Origin: Anabas testudineus
Lineage: Eukaryota > Chordata > Actinopteri > Anabantiformes > Anabantidae
Direction of reading: 5' to 3'
Length of the DNA stretch: 64,000 nucleotides
NCBI RefSeq assembly: GCF_900324465.2
Contig: NC_046615.1
Coordinates: forward strand, 22,144,331 to 22,208,330
Within the stretch, counting starts at the first letter, position 1, and each line of letters opens with the position of its first letter. The notes beneath the pieces were generated by a model. The model did no database searches. It was not told the DNA's origin and saw only the letters and a program-made list of their open reading frames with translations. The position numbers and the translations under genes are program-made. Shown here in pieces: positions 46,090 through 58,168 of this stretch.

Positions 46090-46529
46090 TCTTGTCGAAA
46101 TACTCTTTAGGTACGTGTTAGGTTTAATAAAATAACGAAAAACAGTTAAATCGGCATTAACGAGGACAGATAACGAGCTCTCTTCCTGTTTCCAGCAGCA
46201 ACGAGCGACGCACTCGGAAGTTGGTCACCAGTTAACATGGTCACTGGTGAATCTGGAACACCGGCATTCCAACAGACAATAACACGGTGCCATACTAGTT
46301 TACGAGATATGACTGGATCTTGTCTCTAATACATCAGACGATCTGTGAACTGGTCTGTGGAACACTGCAGGTTAAATGCACACCACTACACGACAGGTGT
46401 AATCAATCGGCTAAATGAGTTTCCACTTCACGGAAACTGACCTTTCAAAATAAGATTCCAACCAGGAACTGAGTTGTCGGATCCTCACAGTATTTAGTGT
46501 TAATTATAAAACTGTCTGATCTGACTTAG
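46090..46529. other. Unassigned interval with scattered CpG
   Basis: No homology to the other copies. On the minus strand an exon-like end (VPKEYFDKKG followed by GTGAGAC) sits near 46090-46120. CpG-containing sequence such as GAGCGACGCACTCGGAAG lies near 46205. No gene can be supported. Confidence 0.3.
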
Positions 46530-47185
46530 TCTACTGGAAAACTTTCTTCTATGTGAGAGCCAAGTCCTGCGTGTTCTTAAAAGAAGGAATAGGAGAGGAG
46601 AAGTTTAATTAACAGCCAATTAATATATTAAAGTAATAAATATTAAAAGCAAAATGAATAAAGCACACATAGCTGTGGGTCTAAATCTTCCTGTCCCTGA
46701 CCAACAACAAAGTGTGTCAGTTCATGAAGTCTGACTCACTATATTTTCCCGACCTAGTCTTTTTGTACAGAATAGAATGTTGCATGAATGTAATCTTCAT
46801 TCTGATTGGTCCGTTGATCTGACTCCATGTGACCTTTCATCTGCAGCTGCTGTCTGGTGATGGTCCCAGTTTCTGAAATAAAAAAAAAAACACAACACAT
46901 CCTGCATCTATGCCTCAGGGCGACATCACCTTTGCCTTTCATCTTATAACTCAAATGTTAATGCAACCGTTTCCTTTATATGATTAGTATTTGTTGTTCT
47001 TTTACCATCTGTGATTTTATTAACGCCTTCTTCTTCTTGGTACATCTGGTCCTATTTTTCTCAGCTACTTCTCTAATTATACTGCTTATGCATACTATTA
47101 ATATTCGTTAATACACGTTATCCAACTGTTAATGCTGCTGAGCATACATTCAAATCATTGCTTAAGCATCAAACCATATAGCATA
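46530..47185. repeat. Unidentified repeat, possible LTR-like fossil, copy 3
   Basis: It shares sequence with 13985-15050, including AATAAAGC near 46657 and the TTTACA end near 47185. It also shares 46792-47040 with window positions 1-245. It is deleted relative to the 13985 copy and has no genes. Confidence 0.45.
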
Positions 47186-47601
47186 TTTACAACATTTACA
47201 ATGCTGGGAGCCTCATCACCTCTGGAGCCCCTCCTCAGCTATGACTCAGAGACTTTGCCCTGGGTGTTGCAGGCCTGTGGTCTAGTCAGTGTGGTTCATG
47301 ATGAAGGTAAGAGGTGCAGCTGGAGGTCATGTGGCTGTGCAGGCTTTGAGGGGAAGTGAAAGGCAGAGACAGAAGTATCATGTGAGCCGTCAACTGTTGT
47401 GAACTCTTTGGTTTGAATCCTGTAAAACAGGTTGTGTGACTTACTGAGAAATGGAAAAAAACACAGAGAAACAGAGTCACAGGCAAATCAGTTGTAGGTT
47501 GTTTATTCTTTTTCCAAATGCATTCATGGAGCATTTTACAGAAACTATCAGTGACATAGTTTAAAGGTCGATCTTTCAAGATGACTTGTAACTTTTCACT
47601 G

Positions 47602-49188
47602 TTAGACCTGTTTCAGCAGAAGACCATAAGGGTGGATGGCCTGCTCCACCATCACCTTCTCCTGTTCATTAGATAATCCAGATGGGACAGGAATCAGCCA
47701 GTACTTTTTGTTTTTGCATATCTTCCTGTACTGAGGGTTGATACGATTCTGCAGAATCACTTTGTACTTCTTGCCGTTCTTGTTGGAGGTGAAAGTTTTT
47801 GCATAGTGGACTGCTTCAGCCACGTATGGAGTAGAATAAACCCCCCTGCCGTAGACCTGACCTGGGCCTGGCTGTTAAATATAATAAAAATTAAAATGAT
47901 GTATAACATGTATAATATATTATATTGATTTTGATTTTATCACTAGAGTTTGTAAATGCACAATAAGTCTAACTAGATATAGTCAAATATAGTTATAGTA
48001 AAGATAGTTTTAATATTCATCTTTCCTGGTTTAGAACATATTTTCAAATGTTTGCAAATTATTTTTAGATTTAAGGATCATATTAAAATCATAACTTTCC
48101 CTTTCCTTTCAAAGTAAAGGTTACATGGACACATTCATCTTAAAAGTAGTTTACATTCCACAGAACTCATTAAAACTATGATTACGTCTCAGTTTTGTAC
48201 CCTGTAAAATAATATACACCATCATATGAATTTATATTCCTATTATCAAACCTTGTAGTATCCATCGATGATGCCTTCAGCACCTTCTTTTGAAGTCCCG
48301 TGGAAGGACACAGGCCACTCTCCTGGTACTGACTGGGTGCTACGGTAACTGGTTCCCAACCAGGTGTTGTCACCGTACTTGTTCAGGACCTGTGATAAAA
48401 AAGATTTACATCATGTAACATCAGATGTTTAGTTTAGTGTTTAGTAGAATCAGTGTCAGGATCTTATTGATACAGTGGATTTTCTTTATTACTGATTTGT
48501 TTTCTTTAACTTTGGTCTTTGAGTCACAAAGTTTCATTTTAATTAGTTTGAAGTTTGAAGAAAGACTTTCCCAGATGTGTTGGAAGAAAATTGTAGTTAA
48601 AATTAAAAGAAAAACATGTTCACCTTGAGGCCATAACGGAACCAACCACACGGACGTTCATACACCTCTCCACCTCTGTAATAAGTCTCCGTGTCTTGCA
48701 GATTGGTGAAATCGTAGTTAAACTCTGGAGCAAAGAATTCATTCTCATCGATGATGAAGGTCTTTGCTCTTACGGTGTCTTTTTGAGTCACACTCGGGAA
48801 ACTGGCAGCCTGTCGACCACCTTGGACGCAACTTTGGATGCAGAACAAGTACTGTCTGGACACTTGGCTGTGAAATAATTGGAGGAGATGCATTTTTAAA
48901 GCATAGTAGTGACCTCTTCTTTATCAACTACACGTTTACAACTCATTCATAAACTTATCTGGTGCAGAATAAAAATATCAAAACTGAACATCTGAATTAT
49001 TACCTGCTTTCATCTGCATCCAGCAGAGAAGGGATGAACTGCTTGATGGACAGTTGCTGCTGCTGCTGCGGAGCTGCTGCTGCGGAGGCAGCTGTGAAAA
49101 CATGATGACTTTGTGTTTGAGTAGATGTCACATTGGCGTTGAGGACTGTGCTCAGAGCTTCGAGTGCAAGTTCTCTATCGAACATCAT
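47602..49188 (-). CDS. P3: uncharacterised ADP-ribosyltransferase-like protein
   Basis: Coding exons, 5' to 3': 49188-49004, 48867-48624, 48389-48252, 47871-47602 (837 bp, 278 aa), in phase. Exons 1 and 3 are almost the same as in P2 and P4. Exon 4 is the most changed: YGRGVYSTP, KICKNKKYWLIP and VEQAIHPYGLLLKQV, so it ends KQV rather than KEV. Exon 2 has a private stretch (QYLFCIQSCVQGGRQ) with two extra cysteines. No transposon lies in its introns. A minus AATAAA is at 47507-47502. The TATA box seen in P2 and P4 is deleted here, so expression may differ. Confidence 0.8.
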
Positions 49189-49199
49189 GATGTTTAGTT

Positions 49200-50003
49200 G
49201 GTCGCAGTATCTGCAGGATCAGTCGACTCCTGTAAAAGTCTGAGGCAGGTCTTCTTGCAGGGTGTGCTGTGAACTCAACAAGGAACTAAGGCTCAGTTGC
49301 TTGGGACAAGTCAGACAGGATTACATACCTGTGGCTGTGTTGGCCAATAAACAATCAGGAAATTCCCTTTTCAGTTTAAGCTAAGGTTTTGGCGTTGACC
49401 CATTTTTTTGGTTTCATAATCGTTACTGCTTCAGTTTAGTATGATTCTTTCTCAAACATATGTCCGTCGTTTTCTACAGTCTTTGACTGTCTTATGGCGC
49501 TACAGTTTACTCTGCCATGCTGGATATCATCTCAGCTTATCAGTGTTTGATATCATTCACAACTGGAAAAAAAAAAAGAAAAGAAAAAACTTGTGCGGTG
49601 CTTTCACTTTCCTTTTTAATTATGTAATACTCATGCCCGTTTTTCATTTATTACACAACTACGTGTCATGGTTTGTGTGTCATACCGCGATTTGGTTTCT
49701 GGATTTTTCCATTCTGGTTTATGAACCATCACGTTGCTTCCTGACGTCTGCAGCTCACGAACACACAGGAGCACCATCATGTACAGTAGTGACAGTAACA
49801 ACATTTATTTAGACGTCGATAAGAGCAGCAACACAGATAAACAATTAAAATTACAATCAGCTGCAGAAACACTTCAGCAGCGTCTGAATATTTTCATCAT
49901 TTAAAACATAACAATCTGATTCAGTGAAGACGGAAACTAAAACTCGGTTGTTAACTGAATTACTAGAACAAGTTCTGCTGAGACCATCAGATCCAGGTCT
50001 GGA
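49200..50003. other. Shared flank between P3 and T2
   Basis: The P upstream flank (to about 49560) lacks the TATA segment and is shorter than in unit 1. The gtse1 3' flank and 3' UTR then run from about 49600. No gene. Confidence 0.45.
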
Positions 50004-52064
50004 TCAGAACGACAGGTTGATGAGAGGAGCGTTGTTTTCCTTTTTGTCTTCAGGACTCCATTTGATGAGGGGGGAGCTCAGGTCGATCAGCTGCTGAAAC
50101 AAAGAAAACACCAGAAAAACACGTTTTATTTTTTTAAACATTCTGCTTTTGTCTTTTGTTCTTAACATAAAAGATTTTACATAATGTGCAGCAACACCGT
50201 CATGTTTCTATATCACATTTGTGTAAGCTGCATGTTGCAAATTGGGGTTTTGTGACCTAACAGCAGCTGAGAAACTGTTGACCCAGAGCTCCACTGGAGT
50301 TTCCTTCAGTTACCTGGGTTGTGGTGCAGGTCTTGCTGCTGGTTCGGATCAGGTCGGGAGTGTTGCTCAAGTCAATGAGCAGTTTCTCTTGAGGCTGCAG
50401 AGTCGGAGCTGGAAGATCCAACAGGAGAACCTGGACAGAGAGAAGACACGAGTGATGAAGATCAGGTTTTCCAGACTGAACCTGTGAGAATACATCACAT
50501 CTGATCGGACCAAAAACCACAGAGACACTACACTTCAGATCGGAGCACGAACTCAGACAAAGTGAAGATGAACCTGAAGATTCATCAGTTGTTCCTGCAA
50601 AACTAAAATATCTTAATCTGAAAATAACAGACGTTCAAAAAACAAACTGGTTTAAATGCACGATGCAAAAAGTCTATAAATAAAAACAGATGTATGTGTG
50701 TTCATGAGCATGACCTCTGACCTCCTGTGTCTTGCTGTTGTTCTCCTCTGTGCCCTCTAGTTCGATCAGGTTTCTACTGGGCCCTGACTGGTCCTGACTC
50801 AGCGCACCAGGTTCTGTTCTCTCTGATTGGTCGGGTGGTGGGGTACAGGAGGGTGTGGTCTCAGGTGGCCCCGGCTCCTTCTGCTCGTCCTCCTCCAGGG
50901 AGAAAGGCTGGACCTCAGGGGCGTCGACCGATTCCACTTCCTGTGCGTCTGCAGGGACAGGGCTAAGAAAAACCACAGTGTGAGGTGGAATCAAACCCAT
51001 GTTCACAAGGCCACAGGTCGTAGAGTCCCACTGGGAAATTCTGGTTATCTACACTACAGTTCAGGTCATTTGTTACGGGGCCTGAATCATTTTGTCTTAA
51101 TTAAAATTCAAAGTAACACTTGACTTTGCTTGTGTTGGTAACAGGTGATGTAAAAAGAAACAGGAAGTTCCTGTTTAAAGCGTCTCACCTGCAGCTGGTC
51201 TCTCTCCTGATGGAGCCGGGGGCTGGGTCAGTATCAGAGGGGGGCAGCAGCCTGACGGGCCGGGCCTGGCTCGTGGGTGTTGGGATGCTGGATGTCTTGC
51301 GCCTCACAGGAGTGGGAAGAGCAGAGGGACGTCGCGCCTTCACCTGCAGCAACCTGCAGTCTCCAGCAGAGGGGGTTAGGGGACCCGCAGCAGGCTTCTG
51401 AGGAAGACTACGGGAGAGAAGGGTTTTTACTGAGCACATCCAATTCTGTCTGTCAGACTTAAGACTGGGGCAGCAACTGAAAGACATGTCTAGCAACACT
51501 ATCGGTACAACAACCTGCAACTTTTTTGCAGCAGCAACACGTTACAGATACGGCACCGACCTTATTGTCTGATAGAAACTGTCAGCAAACACTTATGAAG
51601 CCAAGACTCCATCATGGAGGACGAGGATCCTACCACTACACTATCCAGCTGCTTTAACACCTCTGTGTTCATAGGAGGTCTAACTGAGTTCCTGCTGTTT
51701 CAGAAAATGATGAACCCCATCTTCCGTGGGGTTTTAGTGCAGTGTACGTGATATTCAACTTGATGAATGTCACCTATTCATAAGAAATTTCATAAGATGT
51801 CATCACTTGCATACTCAGCATTCCCAAAATGCGACATAAGACAGTTCTGCTCTGAGTCACCAGGAGTGGCAACGACAAGGACTTTCACACTGCATTAATT
51901 AACAAACTCAGTAAATATCAGATATATTATTGACATACAAGTTATAAAATGCACAGTCGTCTACACATTTACAGTGAAGGTGGTGTAGTGTGTAGGTGGA
52001 GTCACCTACCTGCCCATGCTGCTTACTGACATCAGTCTCTTTGGCTTCATCATCTTTGAGACAT
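50004..52064 (-). pseudogene. T2: gtse1 3' fragment, five exons
   Basis: Exons, 5' to 3': 52064-52010 (55 bp), 51407-51189 (219), 50962-50722 (241), 50430-50314 (117), 50093-50004 (90). Splice sites and phases match the full copy and the frame is open, but everything upstream of the 55-bp exon is absent. Homology stops at 52408. It would need a foreign first exon to be expressed. The 241-bp exon encodes an acidic Pro/Glu-rich stretch with NLIELEGTEE. The last two exons hold the repeated LIDLS motifs. Confidence 0.8.
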
Positions 52065-52779
52065 CTGGTGACAGAACACAGAGACAGACGAGTGTTTCAG
52101 AGAATCAAACAGAGAAACTGTAAAACTGGAATTCAACAAAAAAATGACTAGTTGAGCAGGTGAAGGGTTAAAAAGATCAGGTACAAAGACCTGAAACGTT
52201 GTCTTCTAAATACAGAAAGGACGATTATTAAAAACATTTTTCAACATAGCACTGGGTAACCTGTGCTCTGCTGAAGGACCCATTTAGTAATAAATGAGGG
52301 AAGGAAATGTTCATCTGGTTCAGTGTGTGTCCAAAAACCCAATCATCAGCTCTAACTCAGATCATCAGTCTGCCTCTGTCAAGCTTTAGTCAAATGTCAT
52401 ATTTCACTAATGACTCAGAGACTTGGATGTTGCAGGCTTGTGGTTTAGTCAGTGTGGTTCATGATGAAGGTAAAGAGGTGAAGCTGGAGGTCATGTGGCT
52501 GTGCAGGCTTTGATGGGAAGTGAGAGACAGAGACAGAAGTATCATGTGAGCCTTCAACTGTGGTGAACTCTTTGGTTTGAAGAGACACTGACACAAAAAT
52601 CCTGTAAAACATATTGTGAAAAAGAAGTAGTAGAAAAAACACAGAGAAACAGAGTCACAGGCAAATCAGTCGTAGGTTGTTTATTCTTTTTCCAAATGCA
52701 TTCATGGAGCATTTTACAGAAACTATCTGTGATATGGTTTAAAGGTTGATCTTTCAGGATGACTTCTGACTTTTCACTG

Positions 52780-55261
52780 TTAGACCTGTTTCAGCAGAAG
52801 ACCATAAGGGCGGATGGCTCTCTCCACCATCACCCTCTCCTGTTCATTAGATAATCCAGATGGGACAGGAATCAGCCAGTACTTGTCGTTGTTGTATTTC
52901 AATCTGTACTGAGGGTTGATACGATTCTGCAGAATCACTTTGTACTTCTTGCCGTTCTTGTTGGAGGTGAAAGTTTTTGCATAGTGGACTGCTTCAGCCA
53001 CGTATGGAGTAGAATAAATCCCCCTGCCGTAGGCCTGACCTGGGCCTGGCTGTTAAATATAATAAAAATTAAAATGATGTATAACATGTATAATATATTA
53101 TATTCAACTCTTTGATTTTGTCACTAGTTTGTAAATGCACAATAAGTCTAACTAGATATCAACAAAATCAACAAAACAAAGGAGCTGGTGATGGACTTCA
53201 GGAAATCTGGGATTCCTGTCATCCCTCTCTCTATACAGGGGGAGGAGGTGGAGGTCGTGTCCGAGTACAAATACCTGGGAGTGTACTTGGACAACAAACT
53301 GGACTGGACCAAAAACTCATCAGCATTGTACAGGAAGGCTCAGAGCCGGATGTACTTCCTGAGGAGACTCAGGTCCTTCAACGTCTGCAGCACCATGCTG
53401 AGGATGTTTTATGAGTCTGTGGTTCCAGTGTCATCTTTTATGCTGTGGTCTGCTGGGGCAGCAACATGAAGGTGGCACACACTAACAGACTAAACAAACT
53501 GATTAGGAGGGCTGGCTCTGTTCTGGGGGTGGAGCTGGACCCTCTACATGTTGTTGCTGAAAGGAGGATGCTGTCCAAACTCCTCTCAATCCTGGACAAT
53601 CCCTCCCACCCACTGCAGTGTGTTGGTTGGACAGAGGAGCACGTTCAGCCAAAGACTTATTAACATTAAATGTTCCACAGAGCGCCACAGGAGGTCCTTT
53701 CTACCTGTGGCAATCAATCTGTACAATTCCTCCCCCCTCTGTAAGGTGTGGGGGAAGTGATACTGTCATAACCTTGCTGTGCATATATTGACCCAATTTC
53801 ATTTATCTATTTACATATTCTGTATATATATTGAGTTTTTCGGTATTGATGTTATTGTGTATTTATGTTGGTGTTGGATCTTTCCTGGTTGTGGTTCCTT
53901 TTCTTTCTGTCTGTTTTGAGAAAAATGGTAATGAGGCAAAACAATTTCCCTCTGGGATCAATAAAGTTTTTTGAATCTTGAATCTTGAATTGAATATAGT
54001 AAAATATAGTTATAGTAAAGATAGTTTTAAATCCTAATATTAATCTTCCCTGGTTTAGAACATATTTTGAAATGTTAGCAAACTATTTTTAGATTTAAGG
54101 ATCATATTTAATTAATAACTTTAATTAAGACTTGAATTGTTTTTATTTATTTTATTTTGAAAGCTTTGAGCAGCACAGCAGAGGGTACATGGTTCATTCA
54201 TCTTAAAAGTAGTTTACAGTCCACAGAACTCATTAAATAGATGCTACACTATGATTACGTCTCAGTTTTGTACACTGTAAAATAATATACACCATCATAT
54301 GAATTTATATTCCTATTATCAAACCTTGTAGTATCCATCGATGATGCCTTCAGCACCTTCTTTTGAAGTCCCGTGGAAGGACACAGGCCACTCTCCTGGT
54401 ACTGACTGGGTGCTACGGTAACTGGTTCCCAACCAGGTGTTGTCACCGTACTTGTTCAGGACCTGTGATAAAAAAGATTTACATCATGTAACATCAGATG
54501 TTTAGTTTAGTGTTTAGTAGAATCAGTGTCAGGATCTTATTGATACAGTGGATTTTCTTTATTACTGATTTGTTCTCTTTAACTTTGGTCTTTGAGTCAC
54601 AAAGTTTCATTTTAATTAGTTTGAAGTTTGAAGAAAGACTTTCCCAGATGTGCTGGAAGGAAATTGTAGTTAAAATTAAAAGAAAAACATGTTCACCTTG
54701 AGGCCATAACGGAACCAACCACACGGACGTTCATACACCTCTCCACCTCTGTAATAAGTCTCCGTGTCTTGCAGATTGGTGAAATCGTAGTTAAACTCTG
54801 GAGCAAAGAATTCATTCTCATCGATGATGAAGGTCTTTGCTCTTACGGTGTCTTTTTGAGTCACACTCGGGAAACTGGCAGCCTGTGGACCACCTTGGAG
54901 GATGCCTTGGATGTGGAAGAAGCACTGTCTGGACACTTGGCTGTGAAATAATTGGAGGAGATGCAATTTTAAAGCATAGTAGTGACCTCTTCTTTATCAA
55001 CTACACGTTTGCAGCACATTCATAAACTTATCTGGTGCAGAATAAAAATATCAAAACTGAACATCTGAATTATTACCTGCTTTCATCTGCATCCAGCAGA
55101 GAAGGGATGAACTGCTTGATGGACAGTTGCTGCTGCTGCTGCGGAGCTGCTGCTGCGGAGGCAGCTGTGAAAACATGATGACTTTGTGTTTGAGTAGATG
55201 TCACATTGGCGTTGAGGACTGCGCTCAGAGCTTCGAGTGCAAGTTCTCTATCGAACATCAT
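52780..55261 (-). CDS. P4: uncharacterised ADP-ribosyltransferase-like protein
   Basis: Coding exons, 5' to 3': 55261-55077, 54940-54697, 54462-54325, 53049-52780 (837 bp, 278 aa), in phase. Exon 2 matches P2 apart from one Lys-to-Gln change. Exon 4 combines YGRGIYSTPYVAEAVHYAK with the LLLKQV ending shared with P3. The Gln run, ERPCGWFR and EWPVSFHGT are present. Intron 3 contains a private LINE (53160-53993). A TATA box is kept at 55370-55376, and a minus AATAAA is at 52685-52680. Confidence 0.82.
53160..53993 (+). mobile_element. Jockey/Rex1-like LINE in intron 3 of P4
   Basis: This is the C-terminal reverse transcriptase part: EEVEVVSEYKYLGVYLDNKL, then RLNKLIRRAGSVLG in another frame, with frame breaks. 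It ends ATCAATAAAGTTTTTTGAAT followed by tandem GAATCTT. It is 5' truncated and flanked by ATAT (53156-53159 and 53994-53997). It is the same family as 469-2417 and is absent from P2 and P3. Confidence 0.85.
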
Positions 55262-55369
55262 GATGTTTAGTTGGTCGCAGTATCTGCAGGATCAGTCGAC
55301 TCCTGTAAAAGTCTGAGGCAGGTCTTCTTGCAGGGTGTGCTGTGAACTCAAAAAGGAACTAAGACTCGG

Positions 55370-55376
55370 TTTTATA
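55370..55376 (-). promoter_or_regulatory. TATA box of P4
   Basis: Minus-strand TATAAAA, about 110 bp upstream of the P4 ATG, equivalent to 40612-40618. Confidence 0.6.
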
Positions 55377-55727
55377 AGCTGGTTGAGACAAATCAGGCAG
55401 GATTACACCATACATGTGGCTGTGTTGGCTAATAAACAGGCATCAGGAAATCCCCTTTTCCATTTAGGTTGTACTTTGGCCCTAGGTTTTGGCGTTGACC
55501 CTTTTTTTTTTTTACTGCATCAATTTAATATGATTTTTTGCAAACATATTTCCATGTCTTATCATGCTGCAGTTAGATATCATCTCAGCGTGTCAGTGCT
55601 TGATATTATTCACAACTGGTGACTGGAAATAAAGAGTTTAAAGTTCTAGAACAAGCAAACCAAAATCATTATTAGTTATGAACAGTACTAAACAATGAAA
55701 TAACAATTGAACTATTACGGCTGACAA

Positions 55728-57500
55728 TTCAATTCAGTTTTATTTGTATAGCACCAACTCACAACAGAAGTTATCTCAAGGCACTTTACAGTGTTTAAGG
55801 TTTAAGACCTTACAAAGAATAATTATACAAATAATGATACAGAAAACCCAACAATCCCATTTGAGCAAGCTTTAGTCAACAGTGGAGAGGAAAAACTCCC
55901 TTTAGAGGAAGAAACCTCCAGAAGAACCAGGCTCATAGTGGGCGGCCATCTGCCTTGACCGGTTGGGGTGAGTGGAAAGAGAAGAGAGAAAAGAACAGCA
56001 GGCAATACGACAACAACAAGCATCAAGAACATTGGGCAGATGAACTGGATTCTGGAGATGTACAGCTCCAGGTCGAGGATACCTGCAGAAAAGTACAGAG
56101 AGAGGGAGACAGAGAGGAGGAAACATAACTACAGGAGAGAGAAGACACAAAGTTAATGACATGCAATGGTGGCATTTGCATTGATACAGGAGAAAGGAGA
56201 GAGGAGAGGAGCTCAGTGTATTAGTACAGGTCCCCCAGCAGACTAACCTATATCAGCATAACTAAGAGATGGTTCAGAGTCACCTGATCCATCTCTAACT
56301 ATAAGTTTTATAAAAAAGGAAAGTTTGAAGTCTAGTCTTAAATGTAGAGAGGGTGTCTGCCTCCAGAACCTGAACTGGGAGCTGGTTCCACAGGAGAGGA
56401 GCTTGATAGCTAAAGGCTCTGCCTCCCATTCTACATTTGGAAACTCTAGGAACCACAAGTAAACCTGCAGTCTGAGAACGGAGAGTTCTGCTTGGAAGAT
56501 AAGGAACTATGAGTTCTTTAAGATAAGATGGAGCCTGATTATTAAGGGATTTATAAGTGAGGAGAAGAATTTTAAATTCAATTCTGGATTTTACAGGGAG
56601 CCAATGGAGAGAAGCTAACGTTGGAGAAATATGATCTCTCTTACTAATTCCAGTCAGAACTCTGGCTGCAGCATTTTGGATTAACTGGAGACTTTCTTTA
56701 AGGAGTTATTGGACAAACTATTAATAATGAATTACAATAGTCCAGTCTGTAAGTAACAAATGTATGGACTAGATATCCTGGTCAAAGATAACTCCGAGAT
56801 TTCTTACAGTATTACTTGAGGCCAATACTAAGTCATCAAGGGTGAGAACATGATTAGACATAGTGTCTCTGAGATTTCTAGGCCCAAATAAAATAATCTC
56901 TGTCTTGTCTGGAGTTAGAAGAAGGAAATTGGAGGACATCCAGGCCTTTATGTCTTTTAAGCATGCTTGAAGTTTGACTAATTGATTAGTTTCTCCTGGT
57001 TTCATAGATAAATATAGCTGGGTATCATCTGCACAACAATGGAAATTTCCTAATTGAGTGTTTCCTAATAATATTAGGAATATAAAGGGGACATATATAA
57101 AGTGAAAATAATCGATCCAAGCACAGATCCCTGTGGAACTCCATAGCTGACTTTGCTGTGCATTGAAGACTCATCATTAACATGTACAAACTGAAATCTA
57201 TCTGATAGATACGATTTAAACCACTCTAGTGCTGTTCCATTGATCCCAATGACATGTTCCAGTCTGTGTAATAAAATGTTGTGACCTATAGTGTTGAATG
57301 CAGATCTAACAAGACGAGTATAGAGGGAAGACCATTGTCTGATGCTAATAGAAGATCATTAATGACCTTTACCAGTGCTGTTTCTGTGCTATGATGTACT
57401 CTAAATCCTGACTGAAAATCTTCATACAGTACAGGTTATCACTGCGCAGGTGGTCATGTAATTGCTTAGACTACCTTAGTAACTACCTTTTCAAGAATTG
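55728..57500 (-). mobile_element. Maui/L2-like LINE, long 3' part
   Basis: Minus strand. The 3' end at 55728 (AATTCAATTCAGTTTTATTT on plus) is the complement of the tail at 39380-39420. Reverse transcriptase pieces lie between about 56240 and 57500, for example KAWMSSNFLLLTPDKTEI at 56950-56890. Several frame breaks make it inactive. It inserted into the P4 upstream flank. Confidence 0.8.
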
Positions 57501-57504
57501 TAGA

Positions 57505-58168
57505 GATAAAGTGGATTTTCTTTATTACTGATTTGTTGTCTTTAACTTTGGTCTTTGGGTCACAAAGTTTCACTTTAATTAGTTTGGAGTTTGAAGAAAG
57601 AGTTTCCCAGACGTTGCGTGAACCCGAACGAGAAGAGAGTGAAAATTCTGGAATTTAAATTGAAATAAAAAAACATTATCACCCCGCTTTTCAGTTTAAG
57701 TTGTACTTTGGACAAAGGTTTTGGCGTTGACTCATTTTTTATTATTATTTCTGTGGAATTCTACAGTGTTTATCTGTCTTATCATGCTGCAGTTCACTCT
57801 GCCATATTAGATATCAACTCAGCTTATCAGTGTTTGATATCATTCACAACTGGTGACTGGAAATTAAGCATTTGAAGTTCTAGAACAAGCAAATCAAAAT
57901 ATGAAACATAAACAGTGCTAAACATTCAAATATTTCAACTATTACAGTTGATAGAGTATAATTTTACCTAACTAATTATGGAGTTAGTCATCTCAAGACC
58001 TTTGAGTATATCATCTAAGAAAAATATTAGAGCAAAGTGCTATACGAAGAAATGTAAAACTAAAATGTGACCTCCAGCTGCAGCTCCTGACCCGCACATA
58101 AGATCTAAACACTTTCTGGACACTGGTGTAAAGTGAGCATTATTTGCATGGGATTGTTAGTGTCCTGT
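57505..58168 (-). pseudogene. P5: remnant of a fifth P gene
   Basis: About 57510-57620 matches the intron between P exons 2 and 3 (compare 54548-54650). About 57680-58150 matches the P upstream flank (compare 40680-41160). Exons 1 and 2 are deleted between them, and the 3' half is missing. This shows that unit 3 once held a second P gene beside gtse1. Confidence 0.65.

Larger units (their letters stand above)
47190..52408. repeat. Segmental duplication unit 2 (P3 plus gtse1 tail T2)
   Basis: Same order as unit 1. It ends at 52408 inside the sequence CATATTTCACT, where it is joined directly to the P4 3' flank. Confidence 0.8.

Noticed and set aside
46090-46350. A new gene promoter and first exon
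   Set aside because: CpG-containing sequence and one possible donor are not enough; no start codon, downstream exon or second copy supports it.
50257-50520. Minus-strand frame as a separate gene
   Set aside because: It is the 117-bp gtse1 exon plus flanking intron read through.
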